Origin: Hypoxylon rubiginosum | Lineage: Eukaryota > Ascomycota > Sordariomycetes > Xylariales > Hypoxylaceae | DNA length: 64,000 nt | Reading direction: 5' to 3' | NCBI GenBank assembly: GCA_902806565.1 | Contig: CADCXA010000056.1 | Span: 1,165,565-1,229,564 of the forward strand | Part shown: positions 44,703 through 57,352 of the stretch, one piece after another | How the letters are laid out: the number at the start of each line of letters is the position of its first letter | Position numbering within the stretch: position 1 is the stretch's first letter | Translations under genes and position numbers: made by a program | Notes under the pieces: model-generated | What the model saw: the letters and a program-made list of their open reading frames with translations, nothing else | The model's database searches: none | What the model was told of the DNA's origin: nothing

Positions 44703-46775
44703 ATGTCGTCGTATCAGCAATCCGTTCACGGCTGGCGCCAGGTTGTACTGATCGCTACGTAAGGAGAAGCTTCTGATCAGATCCTCGTTAGACTGAGCTG
44801 ATCACATGTCTAATAGTCAACTTCTCGCCCTCCTCTTCGCGACTGTCGACACGTCTATCGTCTCGACGGCTCTTGTCACCATATCCGTCAGTCTGCAAGA
44901 CTTCGTAAACGCACCATGGGTCATACTCTCTTATCTCCTGACCTATCTTGGTTGTGCCATCGGCTTCTCTAAGCTGAGCGACATCTACGGCCGACGTAAC
45001 ATGCTATGTTGCTCGTGGGCACTCTTTGTAGCCTTTTCCATCGGCTGTGCTCGCTCTACAACCATGACCCAACTGTATCCCTTGCCTTTCTACTTCCAGC
45101 TGTTATCTGTTCCTTCTCTGAGTCATCGGCTAACAAGTTGGATAGAATCGTCTGTCGAGCTTTCCAGGGCATGGGTGGCGCCGGCCTATACAGTCTGAGC
45201 CAGATCGTGCTCTTTGAAGTGGGCCGTAAAGACAAACCTAGCTTGATGGGTGGTCTCATTGGCATCACACTGGCCGTATCTTTTGTGCTGGGGCCTATTC
45301 TGGGGTCTGTCATTGCGTCGACAACCACATGGAGTGTTATATTCTGGATAAAGTATAAACCAACAACCCTCCCCCTTGAGTGGCTCGATTCAATGCTAAG
45401 TTAAGCAATAGCGTCCCCGCTGGAGTCATCGCCGTCACCGTCTTATACTTGGCGTTTCCCCGCGAACAGACAACACTTTCTAGAGGATGGAGTTCGATTC
45501 GCAAGATCGACTTCGTCGGCAATTTCGCTGTCATGGTAGCAAGTGCGTTGCTTGTCTTTGCCCTCCAGGAGGCCGGCTCCTACACATATACTTGGGACAG
45601 TGTGGTCATCGTCGTATCACTATCAATCGCATCTCTCAGCTGGGTAGTATTCTTCACATGGGAGATCTATCTCGGCCTGAAGCGCTCTACATATATCGAG
45701 CCTATCATGCCCCTTCGACTGTTCTTTCGACGAGTCTATGCTAGCTGTGTAGTGTACGTGATGTTGCTTACCGTTGTTTTCGATAGAGGTATAGCTAACC
45801 GGCATTAGATGCACTGTCTGTACTGGTTACATCTTTCTCTCTACTCTCGTTGTCCTCCCAGAGCGCTTCCAGATCGTAAACGGTGAGAACGCGCTCTGGT
45901 CGGGAATTCACCTCCTACCAATGCTAGGTTCAACTTCCTTCGGCGCCTTCCTTGCAGGAGCTGTTTCTCGCAAGCAGAATAATTCATCGTGGGCAATGAT
46001 GGCAGCACAAGTTCTTCAGCTTATAGGAATCGCCTTCATGTCTACGCTCAAGGATGCCACTACCCAGACCCAAGCACAGTATGGATTTCAGGTGCTTCTT
46101 GGCCTCGGCATTGGCCTTTCTCTCGGGGCTGGGACGATCGTAGCCTCGGTGCAATCACAAAATGAAGATTTGGCCGTTGCCCAAGGCGCACTCGCACAGG
46201 CTCGCGTCTTCGGCGGTGCCATTGGCATAGCGATCTGCGGCATCATCTTCAACAGAAAGGTGGCATCGGATCTCGAGGGCAAAATGGATCCCGCCGATCT
46301 TGCAGCGCTACACCACAGCCCGACTATCGCCTCCTGGCTACCGCAAGATGTCCAGCTTCTGGTTCGATCTGTGTAAGTCTGCCCCCCCCCCCTCCCCGGT
46401 ATCCTCTTCAGCATCATTCCCCATTCCCCGTGTGTTCTACTACTATATGTGAGGATATAACTCGCTATTATCAGTGTCTGCCTGGGCAGTTGCTGAAGCT
46501 TGTCCATTTTCCTGGGTCCATGGCCATAAGTACCTATGACTAACGTTGGATATAGGTACGCATCGGCTTTCACCAGTGATATCAACGTCATGATTGGCGT
46601 TGGCGTTGCCGGTGTTGTTATCAGCGCGTTTCTTTACGAGAAACACCCACCCTCAATGTCCCAACAGGCCAAGGAGGTCAGTGGGATTGATGGACGGAGT
46701 GATACGGAACTCGTGACAATCACAACCGGTGGCAGTCGCAGGTCGCTAATGCGTGTTATGAGTGATCGACGCTAG
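44703..46775 (+). CDS. Major facilitator superfamily efflux transporter (DHA2-like, 14-TM drug:H+ antiporter type)
   Basis: Membrane exporter. Exons 44703-44758, 44817-45074, 45146-45352, 45406-45753, 45809-46372 and 46556-46775 give 550 residues. The protein starts MSSYQQSVHGWRQVVLIAT; the first helix continues QLLALLFATVDTSIVSTAL, the motif-D1 type sequence of this family. Motif A between TM2 and TM3 reads GFSKLSDIYGRRNML. RAFQGMGGAGLYSLSQIV and the motif-C stretch VLGPILGSVIA mark an antiporter. The central WIN|NSVPAGV join and the later AGTIVASVQSQNEDLAVAQGAL are also typical. The short tail is cytosolic. It is divergent from the PKS 4 kb away, so export of the polyketide is likely but inferred. 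The first intron is right after residue 18; all joins are GT-AG and frame-consistent. Confidence 0.92.
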
Positions 46776-47400
46776 CGGTGGATTTGTCTGGCACGACCAC
46801 GGGGGCTTAGGATATGGGACGTGCCCGAATGATCGTGTCCAGTTGACCAGTGCTATGTGGCACCTAGGATGTAGACTAATTGATGGCGACAGAACGAGCA
46901 TACTCGAAACTCGGCGGGGGATGGTATAGCCAGCTAGCAGGCAGTTACGTCTCGGCTCCGTATCTTGCGATACTTGATACTTGAAGAGCCCATACCGCAT
47001 CGTTTAACATTGTCAGAGACTAGTTAAATGAAGGTCTACTCACCCGAGACATGCTGCTAGAGGGAAGAGCGTATTACACTAGGTATATACTAGGTATACA
47101 CAGCTGAGCAGAAGGACGAGGCCTGTACTTATGTAACCTGAGAAACCAAAAGACTTTCCGAAACCTGTGTTGGGTGCTTAGCACATTTAGTTGTTGTGTG
47201 TCCCTTGCGTCTAACTTGTACCCGGATCCAAAAGTTTCACCAAGGCTACAAGAAGTTTAGGCAAGTAGGATTACACTTACAAGACCCAACCCAGTACTTG
47301 CTTGCCTCCTTACGCTGATCATCACCGCCTCGAGGGCTCCCGCGCGCGATTTGGGCAAGGAAGAATGATCTTAGAAGCAATCGTCTAGTCTATACGACAC
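46776..47400. other. Intergenic, 625 bp
   Basis: Downstream of the MFS gene. The repeated TATATACTAGGTATA at about 47,082-47,098 is a small palindrome-like motif. Nothing else noted. Confidence 0.5.
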
Positions 47401-47697
47401 ATGGCCTCTAACGACCACACAATGCAATCGGTATCCAACCTCCCTCCAAAAAGAAACCCCTATGATTACACCGAACTCCAAATCCATGCTCTTCTTGAGG
47501 AAAAGTCGCTATTGTTCCCATGGTATCATGCTGACGCTGCCCCATACAAGGATCATATGCAAACGTGTCATAAAAACATCAGAGGAAAAGATGCAAAGAT
47601 CCTAGGATCAAACCGAAAAGGCCTCCGCTCGTGCCCTCACCTAAGTGATGCAAAACAAACCTACGCTCGACTCCGAGCGACGACAGCAAGATTTTGA
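47401..47697 (+). CDS. Possible small hypothetical protein, 98 residues
   Basis: Intact frame from ATG (context GACACATGG) to TGA, 98 residues, basic and Tyr/His-containing (NPYDYTELQIHALLEEKSLLFPW). It ends 40 bp before the convergent histidine kinase stop. No domain recognised, no signal peptide, and composition is not strongly coding-like. It could be chance; listed because it is a clean frame with acceptable start context in an otherwise empty interval. Confidence 0.25.
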   Translation: MASNDHTMQSVSNLPPKRNPYDYTELQIHALLEEKSLLFPWYHADAAPYKDHMQTCHKNIRGKDAKILGSNRKGLRSCPHLSDAKQTYARLRATTARF

Positions 47698-47737
47698 CAA
47701 GTCATCCGAGCATACTCGGGGCCAACCTCGACCCATC

Positions 47738-50700
47738 TCAGCTGACCCTCTCGAGTAACTTTGTTACAGTCATCATCTTCTCGATCAACTCGGGAATTCT
47801 AAAAGGCTTCACCAATACGTCGTCGCACCCCGCACCCTTGGCCTCCATGATTTGCTCCATGCGTGCGTTGGCGCTGACTGCTATGATGGGTATCCGAGGG
47901 CCCTTGAAGTGACCCGACTTTTCCAGCTCCCGGATTTTGCGCGTGCAAGTGAGGCCATCCTGTATCGGCATTTCGATATCCATCAGGATTAGACTGAGTG
48001 GGAATTGTCCACCAGCGCGATTCGTGTTCTCCAGCTTCTCCAGTGCTTCTACTCCGTGGTTGGCAACCTCGACGATGCAACCACTTGTGATCAAATCGCG
48101 ACGCGTTATTTGCTGGTTGATAAGGTTATCTTCGACTAGGAGCACACCTTCGATCTGGGGCCCGAGCAGCTTCTTAGTCGGTTTCGGCATGGTGAAGGGT
48201 CCTTTGCTTGTTCCCTTGCCGAACGCGCCACTGGGTGCTTTAAGAATATGACCGACGGCCTCCGCGGCTGCTCGAGCCTCTTGAAATGCTTCCTCGCTAG
48301 GCACCTGCGCTTCAATGTAGAATGCAAACGTCGATCCTTGGCCAGGGCTGGACGCTACCCCGATGGCGCCGTTCTGCATCTCTGTCAGCCTACGACTAAT
48401 GAACAGCCCGAGGCCTGAACCTCCGTATTTCACGTGGGTCTTTGAATTTGCCTGGACAAATCGTTGAAACAGAGAAGACTTCTCTTCTTCCGTCAGACCT
48501 TGCCCGGTATCCTTGACTTCGAACATGAGGTAGACCCTATTCTCCTCGGGAACCGGCCAAGGCGGCCCGTCGCCCTGCCATGCTAGCTCGGCAGCTCGTG
48601 GTATGAACTGGACCGAAGAGCTGCGGGCATCGGGACGGGACTTGGAAGCACTCATCGTAATTGACACGTTTCTCGTGGGCCCATTTTTCGTAAATTTCAG
48701 GGCGTTGGTTAAGAGGTTGATGAGGACCTGTTTCAACCGCGAAGGGTCTAAATCCAGAAATTCGATGTTCAGTTCCGTGTAAGACCTGTCAACCACCATG
48801 GTCAAGTCAATGTCAACCCTACGGGCTTCGACTTCGAACATCTTGTATGCTTCTTGCGCGATGTGGATTGGATTCACCGTAATCGGCGTGATGGATAGAA
48901 GATTGGAATCTAGCTTGGACATGGTCAAGATGTCGTCGACGATGCGCTTTTGATGCTGAGCGCATGCAATGATCGTCTCCGCATTGTCTATGCTGTCCTT
49001 CAGCAGCTGGACCGCTTCTTGGTAGAAGCCGGGCGAGCTATCAGAGGTAGGAGATTTCGGGACACCGTTGTTGCTAGGTTTGGCAAACCGCGTATCGACT
49101 AGTTCTTGCGCCTTGGTGAGGCATCCGATAACCGCGTCGGCGCATTGGATAATCGCACTTAAGGGGTTGCGCATCTCGTGTGAGGTCATGTCGATGAAGT
49201 TTTCTTGCTGCCGTTTGGATTCGATAGCCTCGTCTTTCCGCTGCCGCTCCTTTTCGAACTGCCACTTTTGCAACGAGACATCGCTGAGGCATCCGGTAAA
49301 GGTCTGGATGACACCTTCTGAGTTGCTTACCGGCATAAAGGTAGCAAGGACCCAACGAGGTGCGACAATCTGATCTCCGGTGGTGTCTGTTTCGGTCCAT
49401 TGCGTTTTGAGCCGGAGCTCCGCAGTCTGCGACCTGCCCTCTTTGACGAGCTTGACGAGCGTCTTCTTAAGAGCCGCCACATCCTCCTCCACCACACAAA
49501 TTTCGAATGGCTTTATCGATACCTGTGAAAGATCCACCCTATCGAGCCCACACATTTCGAAGAATACGTTATTTGCCCCAAGCAAGCGGCCGTCGAGAGC
49601 CATATCGTACATGCCTACGGTTGCGAGCTCCGCCATCCTACAGTATTTAGAGGTTAGCAGTTGCTTTTCATCAAGATCCAACACCACGGCCCATCAAGAA
49701 ATCTGGCTGTACGAATCCATATACCTTCCCAAAGGGCCCAAGGACACGGATCGTGCTACGACACAAGAACAACAAACAAGAAAGCCAATGAACTCCAGGG
49801 TATACACACCGCTTGAGGTTTTCTGCTTGCTGGGCTTTTCGAATTGCTTCCTCCGCAGCCTTTTTATGCAGAGTCACGTCTGTTAAGCAGGCTAAGACCT
49901 GGTTGATCCTACCGTCGGGCCCCCGTTCGGCCTTTAAAGAACCTAGGACGTGTCGTACACCTTGATCGTCCGCATCCAGGTCCAACCCAGCTTTCTCGAA
50001 ACTAGGAGAACTTCCAATCGGGTGTTGAAGGGGGTAATTGTCTTCCGCAGGCCGCCGAACTCGGAACTCGATCGTAACGGTGAGCGTCCGCTGAAGCTCT
50101 TCATATGCACGCTGCACATTTGGCTTATCCTCCTCAATTACGCAAGACAGGAAACCCTCGGGGCTAAGTGGGTTCACTTGGGGGGCGCCGGTGATACGAT
50201 GCCAGGAGTCATTTGCAAACTGTATATTGCCGCGATGGTTTCCAAAGCACATCCCGACCGGAATGAACTCAGCAATTTGCTGAAATTTCTGTACAGACTC
50301 TGTGGCTTCTTTCGTCTGCATCGTGAGCTTTTCCTTCAGCATGGCCTGATCATAGGCGGCCTGCTCGGCAATATTGCGGCCCCTTCGTGCTTCCTCCTCA
50401 AGAAGCACAGTAGACGCTAGAGTGGTGGTCAGTTTCTGCCCAAGTAAAGAAATGTACTGTCGGTAGTCGTTGTCGTAAGGCCGGCGGGGGTTGAGACCAA
50501 GCAGAAGTAAGCCCAATACCCTCTCCTCTTTCGTTGGCCGTATAGGGCAAATCACAGCCTCGCGGCAAGGATCCTCAAAGCCACGCCAATGTAGACCATC
50601 AAGCAATGACTCGGGTAGCGACCCGTCTCGGATCTGAAGCAACAATGGGTTCTGCGATTGAAGAGCCTTTCTGAAAGAGGCGGATAGGCCCTGGCTGCTT

Positions 50701-51905
50701 CCCTCTAGCTGTAGCTTTGGCGGTGCTATAGGGTGGTCCTTCGGAACACCCAGGCAGCCCTCGAGTCGGCAAGCCCTAGCCGTGGATGGGGTGTGAGGGT
50801 CGTCTTCGACCGAGTAGAGAATAGCAACGGGGATATCGTAAGTCGGCTGGCACGCTTCGAGCTCTTGGATAAGCTTAACCCAGAATGACTTCACGTCACG
50901 CGCCGTAACGAGCATGTCGCCCAAATCAATCAGCATTTTCGTACGTCTCTCCCAAAGTCGCATAGAAGTAGTATCTTGGATAGGCTGGATGAAACCAAGA
51001 CACCTATTCCTATCAATTATAGGAATGATAGACCACTTGAGGTATTTCTCCTCGGAGCTTCCATCCGCCTTTTCCACGAAGAAGCGCCATTCGTCCTCGT
51101 CGCCCGCCCGGTGTTTTGAGGACGTTGTCGACATAGCCAGCTTGATCTTCTCGCAGAAGTCTGGCCAGGCATCTTCTACTGATTTCCCCAACAGCGCGGG
51201 ATGTTTGGAGCCACAGAGCTTACTGAATGCTTCGTTGTACAGGGTAGTCAGCTTGTCACCCCAGTAGATAACGATGGGTCTCGAGTCGACGAGGACCTGG
51301 TTGAATGTTTGTTGAAGTAGAGCATGCCAATGAGATAGCGGGCCAAGAGGTGTTCCAGCCCAGTCGAAGGTATTTATTACATGAACAAACGATTCTTGCT
51401 CAGGCATGAAGTCTGACGATATCCAACCATGAGTTCCCTCGCCTGGACTGCCAGGCCCCGTAGGCTCGTGGAGAAGGCCATTGCTATTGCCGCGGTGGTG
51501 GGAAGTAGGCACACGAAAGGCGACGTCCGACGACGACTGTTGGACATTGCTGCTAATGACAACCCATTCATCACGCACTATGGACCGAGTCCAGTATATA
51601 TTCTCGAACGGGAAGGAACGGGCATTACCAGCACCAGGACCACCAGACGCGCCCGAGGTAGCAGGGTAGCCAGAGGGACGGGGAGCGGTTATCCAATCCC
51701 AAAACGGATCATGGCGCGACCGCGACAGCTCGACGATGCTCTCGTGCAAGACGGGGTTTTCGCGCAGGGCGGGGTTCACGTAGGCTGGCTGCTGTGAGGC
51801 GCCGACAGGAGTAGAGGCGATGATGAAGGTCGGTCGAGGATCAGAGTTGAGAAGATGAATAATGCCGACGTCGGATAACCCCATTGGTGGGTACATCATC
51901 AGCAC
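47738..51905 (-). CDS. Hybrid sensor histidine kinase with PAS domains and receiver
   Basis: Two-component sensor that autophosphorylates on His and passes phosphate to its own receiver, then to Ypd1-type phosphotransfer. Minus-strand exons 49810-51905 and 47738-49637 give 1331 residues. The N-terminal about 150 residues have no recognised fold and include a Gly/Ser/Pro-rich stretch. A PAS-like block follows (FDWAGTPLGPLSHWHALLQ, PIVIYWGDKLTTLYNEAF), then a GAF-like segment, then two PAS blocks (FIPVGMCFGNHRGNIQFAND; MAELATVGMYDMALDGRLLG), the second formed across the intron. The kinase core has H-box FIDMTSHEMRNPLSAII (His852), N-box INLLTNALKFT, G1 DTGQGL and G2 GGSGLGLFISRR. Receiver: GVLLVEDNLINQQ, LILMDIEMP (phospho-acceptor Asp1252) and VKPFRIPELI. 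There are no membrane segments, so it is cytosolic. The ligand is unknown. Its 5' end is next to the A+T block. Confidence 0.94.
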
Positions 51906-52045
51906 AGCTGGTGGCGTGGCAGCGTGGTTCGATGATGGCGGCGAGTATACACTACATAATAGTGGAATATCAGCTACATGGTAATATCAAATGAGAGGGT
52001 AAAGGTGGCGGATGATCAGCAGAGGGGCAAAGAAAACCGACATCG
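51906..52045. other. Histidine kinase upstream region, compressed against the A+T block
   Basis: Only about 140 bp of ordinary composition separates the kinase start codon (51905, minus strand) from the A+T block. Any promoter sequence further upstream has to lie within A+T DNA, or the gene has lost its distal promoter. Confidence 0.6.
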
Positions 52046-52333
52046 AAAAAAATTATAAAGTTTAAAACTAATAATTTTAAAAAAATTTATAATAAGCTGT
52101 ATAAATTTAAATAAAATTAATAAAAAACTAAATAAAAATTATAAAATATATAATATTTAATTAATATATTTATATTATATTAATAATTAAAAAAATATAT
52201 ATTATATAAATTTATTAATAAAATAAATATTAAATATAAATTATTTTAATTAATTAAAAAAACTTTTTTATTTTTTATAAATTATAATATTTAATTTTAA
52301 AAAAAATTTATTTATAAAATTTTTTTTTTTTAA

Positions 52334-52433
52334 TAAATAAATAATATATAATTTAAATAAAAATAAATTTAAAAATAAATTAATAAAATTTAATTAATTA
52401 TTAAAAAAAGTTTTTTTATTAAAAATAATAAAT
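52334..52433. repeat. Dispersed repeat A, copy 1 (partner 57254-57352)
   Basis: Shares with 57254-57352 the segments aaataaataatatataat, aaataaattaataaaa and ttaattaattattaaaaaaa, in the same order and direction. Differences are mainly C/T, G/A and a few A/T changes. By eye well above what shared A+T composition would give, but an alignment is needed. Confidence 0.5.
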
Positions 52434-54730
52434 AAATAAAAAATTAAAAATTAAATTATATAAAATTATAAAATTAATTAATTTAAAATTAATAAATTTA
52501 TAATTATAAATAAATAAAAAATATTATAATAAAACTTTATTTTTATATTAATAATTATATTATTATTTATTTTAAATTATATTTAATTTAAAAAATAACT
52601 TAAAAAATATTTTAATTAATATATTTAAAATATTTTATAAAAAAGTATATATTTTTATAATATATAATTATTTAATTTTATAAAAAAGTTTATAATTATT
52701 TTTTAAAAAAAATATATATATAAAAAATTTAATTATAAAATATTAATTATTATATTTTATTATAATATTAATATATAATATAAAAATTAATATAATATAT
52801 ATTATTATATTAATATTTATATATATTTAATAAATATAATAAAAATTTATATTTTTAAATAATTTTAATATAAAATTATTAAATAATTAGTATTTTATTA
52901 AATTTAATATAATTTTATATATTAATAATTAAATTATTATTAAATAATAAATAAATAATATTTATTATTAAAATTTTTATATAAATCTTTTTTATATTTT
53001 AAAATTAATAATATTATAAAAATAATATTATAAAATAATTAAATAATATATAAAACTTAAAAATATAAATTTTTATTAAAAAATAAAATTATTTTAATAT
53101 ATATATTTATAGTTAATAAATAATTAAATATTATACTTTTATTTTTTATTTTATATTATTAAAATTATATATAAATTTTTAGATTTTTTATATATTTTAT
53201 TTAAGTTTAAATTTATAAATATAATAATATAAATAATTATATATAATTTATTAATTTGTTATATAAGTTTAAATTATTAAAATAAAATATAAGTATTATT
53301 ATATTTTTAAAATAATTTAATAAAAAATAAAATAAATATAAAATATATAAATTTAAAAAATATAATTTTAAAATATAAACTTTAAATAATATATTAAAAT
53401 ATATTTATATATAATTAATATATTTTTTTTAAAATTTTAATAAATTATTTTACTTATTAAATAATAATTTTTTTTAATAATATATATTTTTATAGTTTTT
53501 TAAAATAATTTTATAATAAAATTATTAGAATTTTAATTATTAACTTATATATAAAATTTAAATAAATCTTTTAAAATAGTTTTTTATTATTTAATATATT
53601 TTTTTAAATATATTTATTTTTAATAAAAAAACTTAAATAATTAAAAGTTTATTTTTTAATATTTTTTAATTATTAATTATATATATATTATTATTTTTAT
53701 TAAATAAAAAGTTTTTTATTTTATTAAAATTCTTTTTTATAAACTTATAAATTTATTTAAATTTAATTTTCTTTTATATATTATTTAAGTTTAATTATTA
53801 AATAAATATAATAAATTTCTTTATAATAAATATTTTAATAAAATTATTTATTATTATATTTTTTATAGAAATATAATTTTAATTTAATTTATAAATATTT
53901 TTTATTATAATTAATAATTATAAATATTTATATATTATAATTAAATTTAAAATAATATAATATTTATATATATTAATTTAATTATTTATTTATTATTATA
54001 ATATATTTTAATTTTTAAATTATTTAAATTTATATTAAGTTTTATAATTAAATATAATATAAATATAACTTTTTTATAGTTTATATATAAAATAATAATT
54101 TTATTTTTATTATTATATTTTATTTATTTATATATTATTTAATTATTTTTTAAATAATTTTATTATATATGTATATATAAATTCTTTTAATTTAAAATAT
54201 TATTATTTATTTTAAATTTATTAGTTTATTTATATTATAAAAAGAAATATTAAATAATAATAATATATTAAATTAATTAATTAATTTTAAAATAATATTT
54301 ATTATTAAAATTTATATTATATTTAATTAATTAAAAAATTATAAATATAATATTAAAATATATAATTATTATTATATTTAATATTAATTTAAATTTTTAT
54401 TAATATTATTAAATAAATTATTAAAAATTTAATTTTAATAAAAATAACAGTTTTTTATTTTTTATAAAAATTAAAAAACAATTACTGGTTTTTTATTTAT
54501 TAATAATTTATTTAATTTATTTATAAATAAAAATTTAAAAAATATTAAATTAAATTTTTATTTTAATTTTTAATTATTTTAATTTTAAAAAATTATTATA
54601 AGTTATTTTTATTTATAATTTAATATTTTTTTTATAATTATAATATTATTATATTTATTATTAATTATTTATAATTTTAATATATAAAAATAATATTATT
54701 AATATTATAATAAAATTAAAATACCAAGGT

Positions 54731-54964
54731 ATTAAAATATTATATAATATTTTAAGCTATATATAATTTAAACTTATTATATAACTTATTTAAATATTAA
54801 AAAGGATAGTTTTTTTTTTAAATATTATTTTTATTATATATAATATTTTAATATTAATTAAATATTTATATTAATTAATATATTTTTAATATATTTTTTA
54901 TATTTATTATTATTTATAATATTTTCTTTTAATTATAAAATATTAAAGTTTTATTTTATTATAA
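54731..54964. repeat. Dispersed repeat B, copy 1 (234 bp; partner 55986-56219)
   Basis: Same-direction duplicate of 55986-56219, equal in length. Long identical stretches such as attaaaatattatataatat and taatattttaatattaatta are punctuated by transitions. This copy has gctatatataa, aaacttattatataactta and aaaggatag. The other has attatatataa, aaatttattatatagttta and aaaaacaac. Confidence 0.8.
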
Positions 54965-55602
54965 TTAATGTTTAACTTAGATTTAAATTTATATAATTAT
55001 AATTTTAAAAAAACCGTTTATATTTATTTTATATTTATTTTAATTAATATAATAACTTATTATTATATTAATTAAAATAGATTTTATAAGCTTTTAAATA
55101 TAAAAATCTTAAAATCTTTTATTATTTTTTATTATTTATTTTTTTACTACGTTAAAACCTATATATTAAAAAATCCTTAAATATTTATAAATAAAATTAC
55201 TTTTAATACTTATTAATTAAATTAATATAATATTTATTAATTAAATTAATATAATACCGATTAATTTATATATAATATTACTAGTTATAAATAATATTTA
55301 TTAATTATATAAAATATTAATTATAAAATATTAATTATAAAATATTAATTAAATAAAATACCAAGTAAAATACTAAGTAAAATATTAGTTATAAAATACT
55401 AATTAATTAAAACCTATAAGATTTTAATTATTAAAATACTAGCTATAAAAATACTAAATATTTAAAATACCAAGTAAAATATTTTACAAGATATTTTATA
55501 AAATATTTTATAAGATATTAAATAAGAATTAAATATAAAAAAACAGTTTTATAACTTAAAAAGTTTTATATAGTTAGTTTTTTAAATTTAAATTAAAGTT
55601 TA

Positions 55603-55672
55603 TAAGTTTAAGTTTAAGTTTAAATTTAAATTTAAGTTTAAATTTAAATTTAAATTAAATTAAATTAAGTTT
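55603..55672. repeat. (TTTAAG/TTTAAA)n hexamer tract
   Basis: A run of six-base units in which AAGTTT and AAATTT alternate, so units differ only by G versus A. This could be a simple repeat whose G has been partly converted to A on the RIP-complementary strand. Confidence 0.7.
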
Positions 55673-55985
55673 TAAATATTAAAGTTTTAAAAAAAAATTT
55701 TAAAATAATATTAAGTTAATTAAAATATTAATAATATATAAAAAAATATAAATATTAAATATAAAAAAAAAAGTTATAAAATATTAAATATAAAAAAAAA
55801 AACTATAAAAAAAAAAATTACCGGTATATATATCTTAAAAAAAATTTTTTTTAAAGCTTATTTAAACTCGGCGATTATAAATTTAATTACTTATTTATTT
55901 ATTTATTTATTTGTTTATTTATTTATTTTATATAGTTTTAATTTAATAAAAACTTATTATTATTATAAAAAAAATTTATAATAAA

Positions 55986-56219
55986 ATTAAAATATTATAT
56001 AATATTTTAAATTATATATAACTTAAATTTATTATATAGTTTATTTAAATATTAAAAAAAACAACCTTTTTTTAAATACCACTTTTATTATATATAATAT
56101 TTTAATATTAATTAAATATTTATATTAATTAATATATTTTTAATATATTTTTTATATTTATTATTACTTATAATATTTTTTTTAATTATAAAATATTAAA
56201 ACTTTATTTTATTATAATA
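55986..56219. repeat. Dispersed repeat B, copy 2 (234 bp; partner 54731-54964)
   Basis: Begins 1255 bp after the first copy. Most differences are C/T or G/A in both directions, as expected when two copies of one repeat are independently RIP-mutated. The spacing and equal lengths would suit terminal direct repeats of a short element, but no internal coding trace is seen. Confidence 0.8.
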
Positions 56220-56387
56220 TAAAAAAAATTAATATTTTATTTTTAAAAAAGTAATAAAACTTATAAAAAATAACTAAAAACTTAATATTATAAGTATTTT
56301 TATTAAAATTTTTTTTTAAAATAAAAAAGATTTTTTTAATTTATATAATAATATTAATAAATATAAAATATTTTTATATATTTAATA

Positions 56388-56529
56388 TTATTATATATTA
56401 TTTAAATAAATAAAAAAATTAAACTTAGTTATTTAAAAATAAATAAGCGTATTTAAATATAAAAAACTAAAAAAAAGAAAAAATTTATAAGTTATATATA
56501 TAATTATTTTAAAATAACTTATTTTTTAT
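56388..56529. repeat. Dispersed repeat C, copy 1 (about 140 bp; partner 58862-59001)
   Basis: Shares with 58862-59001 the run from tatatattatttaaataaa through cttagttatttaaaaataaa to gttatatatataattatttt. This copy reads aagcgtattt where the other reads aaatatattt (G to A and C to T). Confidence 0.75.
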
Positions 56530-57253
56530 TAATATATATTTATTTAAAATATTATATATATTTTAATTTTAATTTTAACTTTTAAATTAATAAAATAACG
56601 TTTATATATAAACTATATATATAAGTTATAAATATTTAAGTCCACGTTATAATAAATATTTTAAAAATATTTTTATATAAATAATTTTATTTAAATTTAT
56701 ATTTATAAATATATTAATTATATTATATTAAATTAATTTAAAATTAAATATTATTATAATTATAATAAAAATTTAAAAATAATTTTTTAATTAATAATAA
56801 AATATAAATATTTAAATATTTATTCTTAGTTTTATAGTTTTTTATAAATTATTAATTTAATTTTATATTTTATAAATTATTTATATTTATTAAATTTATA
56901 TTTATATATTTATATATAATTTAAAATTTATTTATTATTAATAATTTATTATTTATATTTAATTTAAAACTTTATTTTTTAATAGTTATTTAAATATAAC
57001 GTTTTTAATTTTTTAAATTATTATTTTAAAATATAAATTTATAACTTTTTATAAAGTTTTAAAAAAAAAATTATTTTTTTATAAAGTTTTTATTTTTTTA
57101 TAAAAGTTTTTATATTTTTTTAAATATATATAATTTTAAATATATTTAATTTATAAAATAATATTATAAATAATATATTATTTATATTATTTATAATTTA
57201 TTTATTAGTTTTTTATATATTAATTTTATTAAAAAAATAAAATATTTACTAGT

Positions 57254-57352
57254 AAATAAATAATATATAATATAAGTGAAATAAATAAAAAAATAAATTA
57301 ATAAAACTTAATTAATTATTAAAAAAAATTAAGTTTATTAAAAATAATAAAG
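57254..57352. repeat. Dispersed repeat A, copy 2 (partner 52334-52433)
   Basis: Direct-orientation partner of the copy about 4.9 kb to the left. It keeps one more C (aaaactta for aaaattta), consistent with unequal RIP damage of two copies. Confidence 0.5.
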
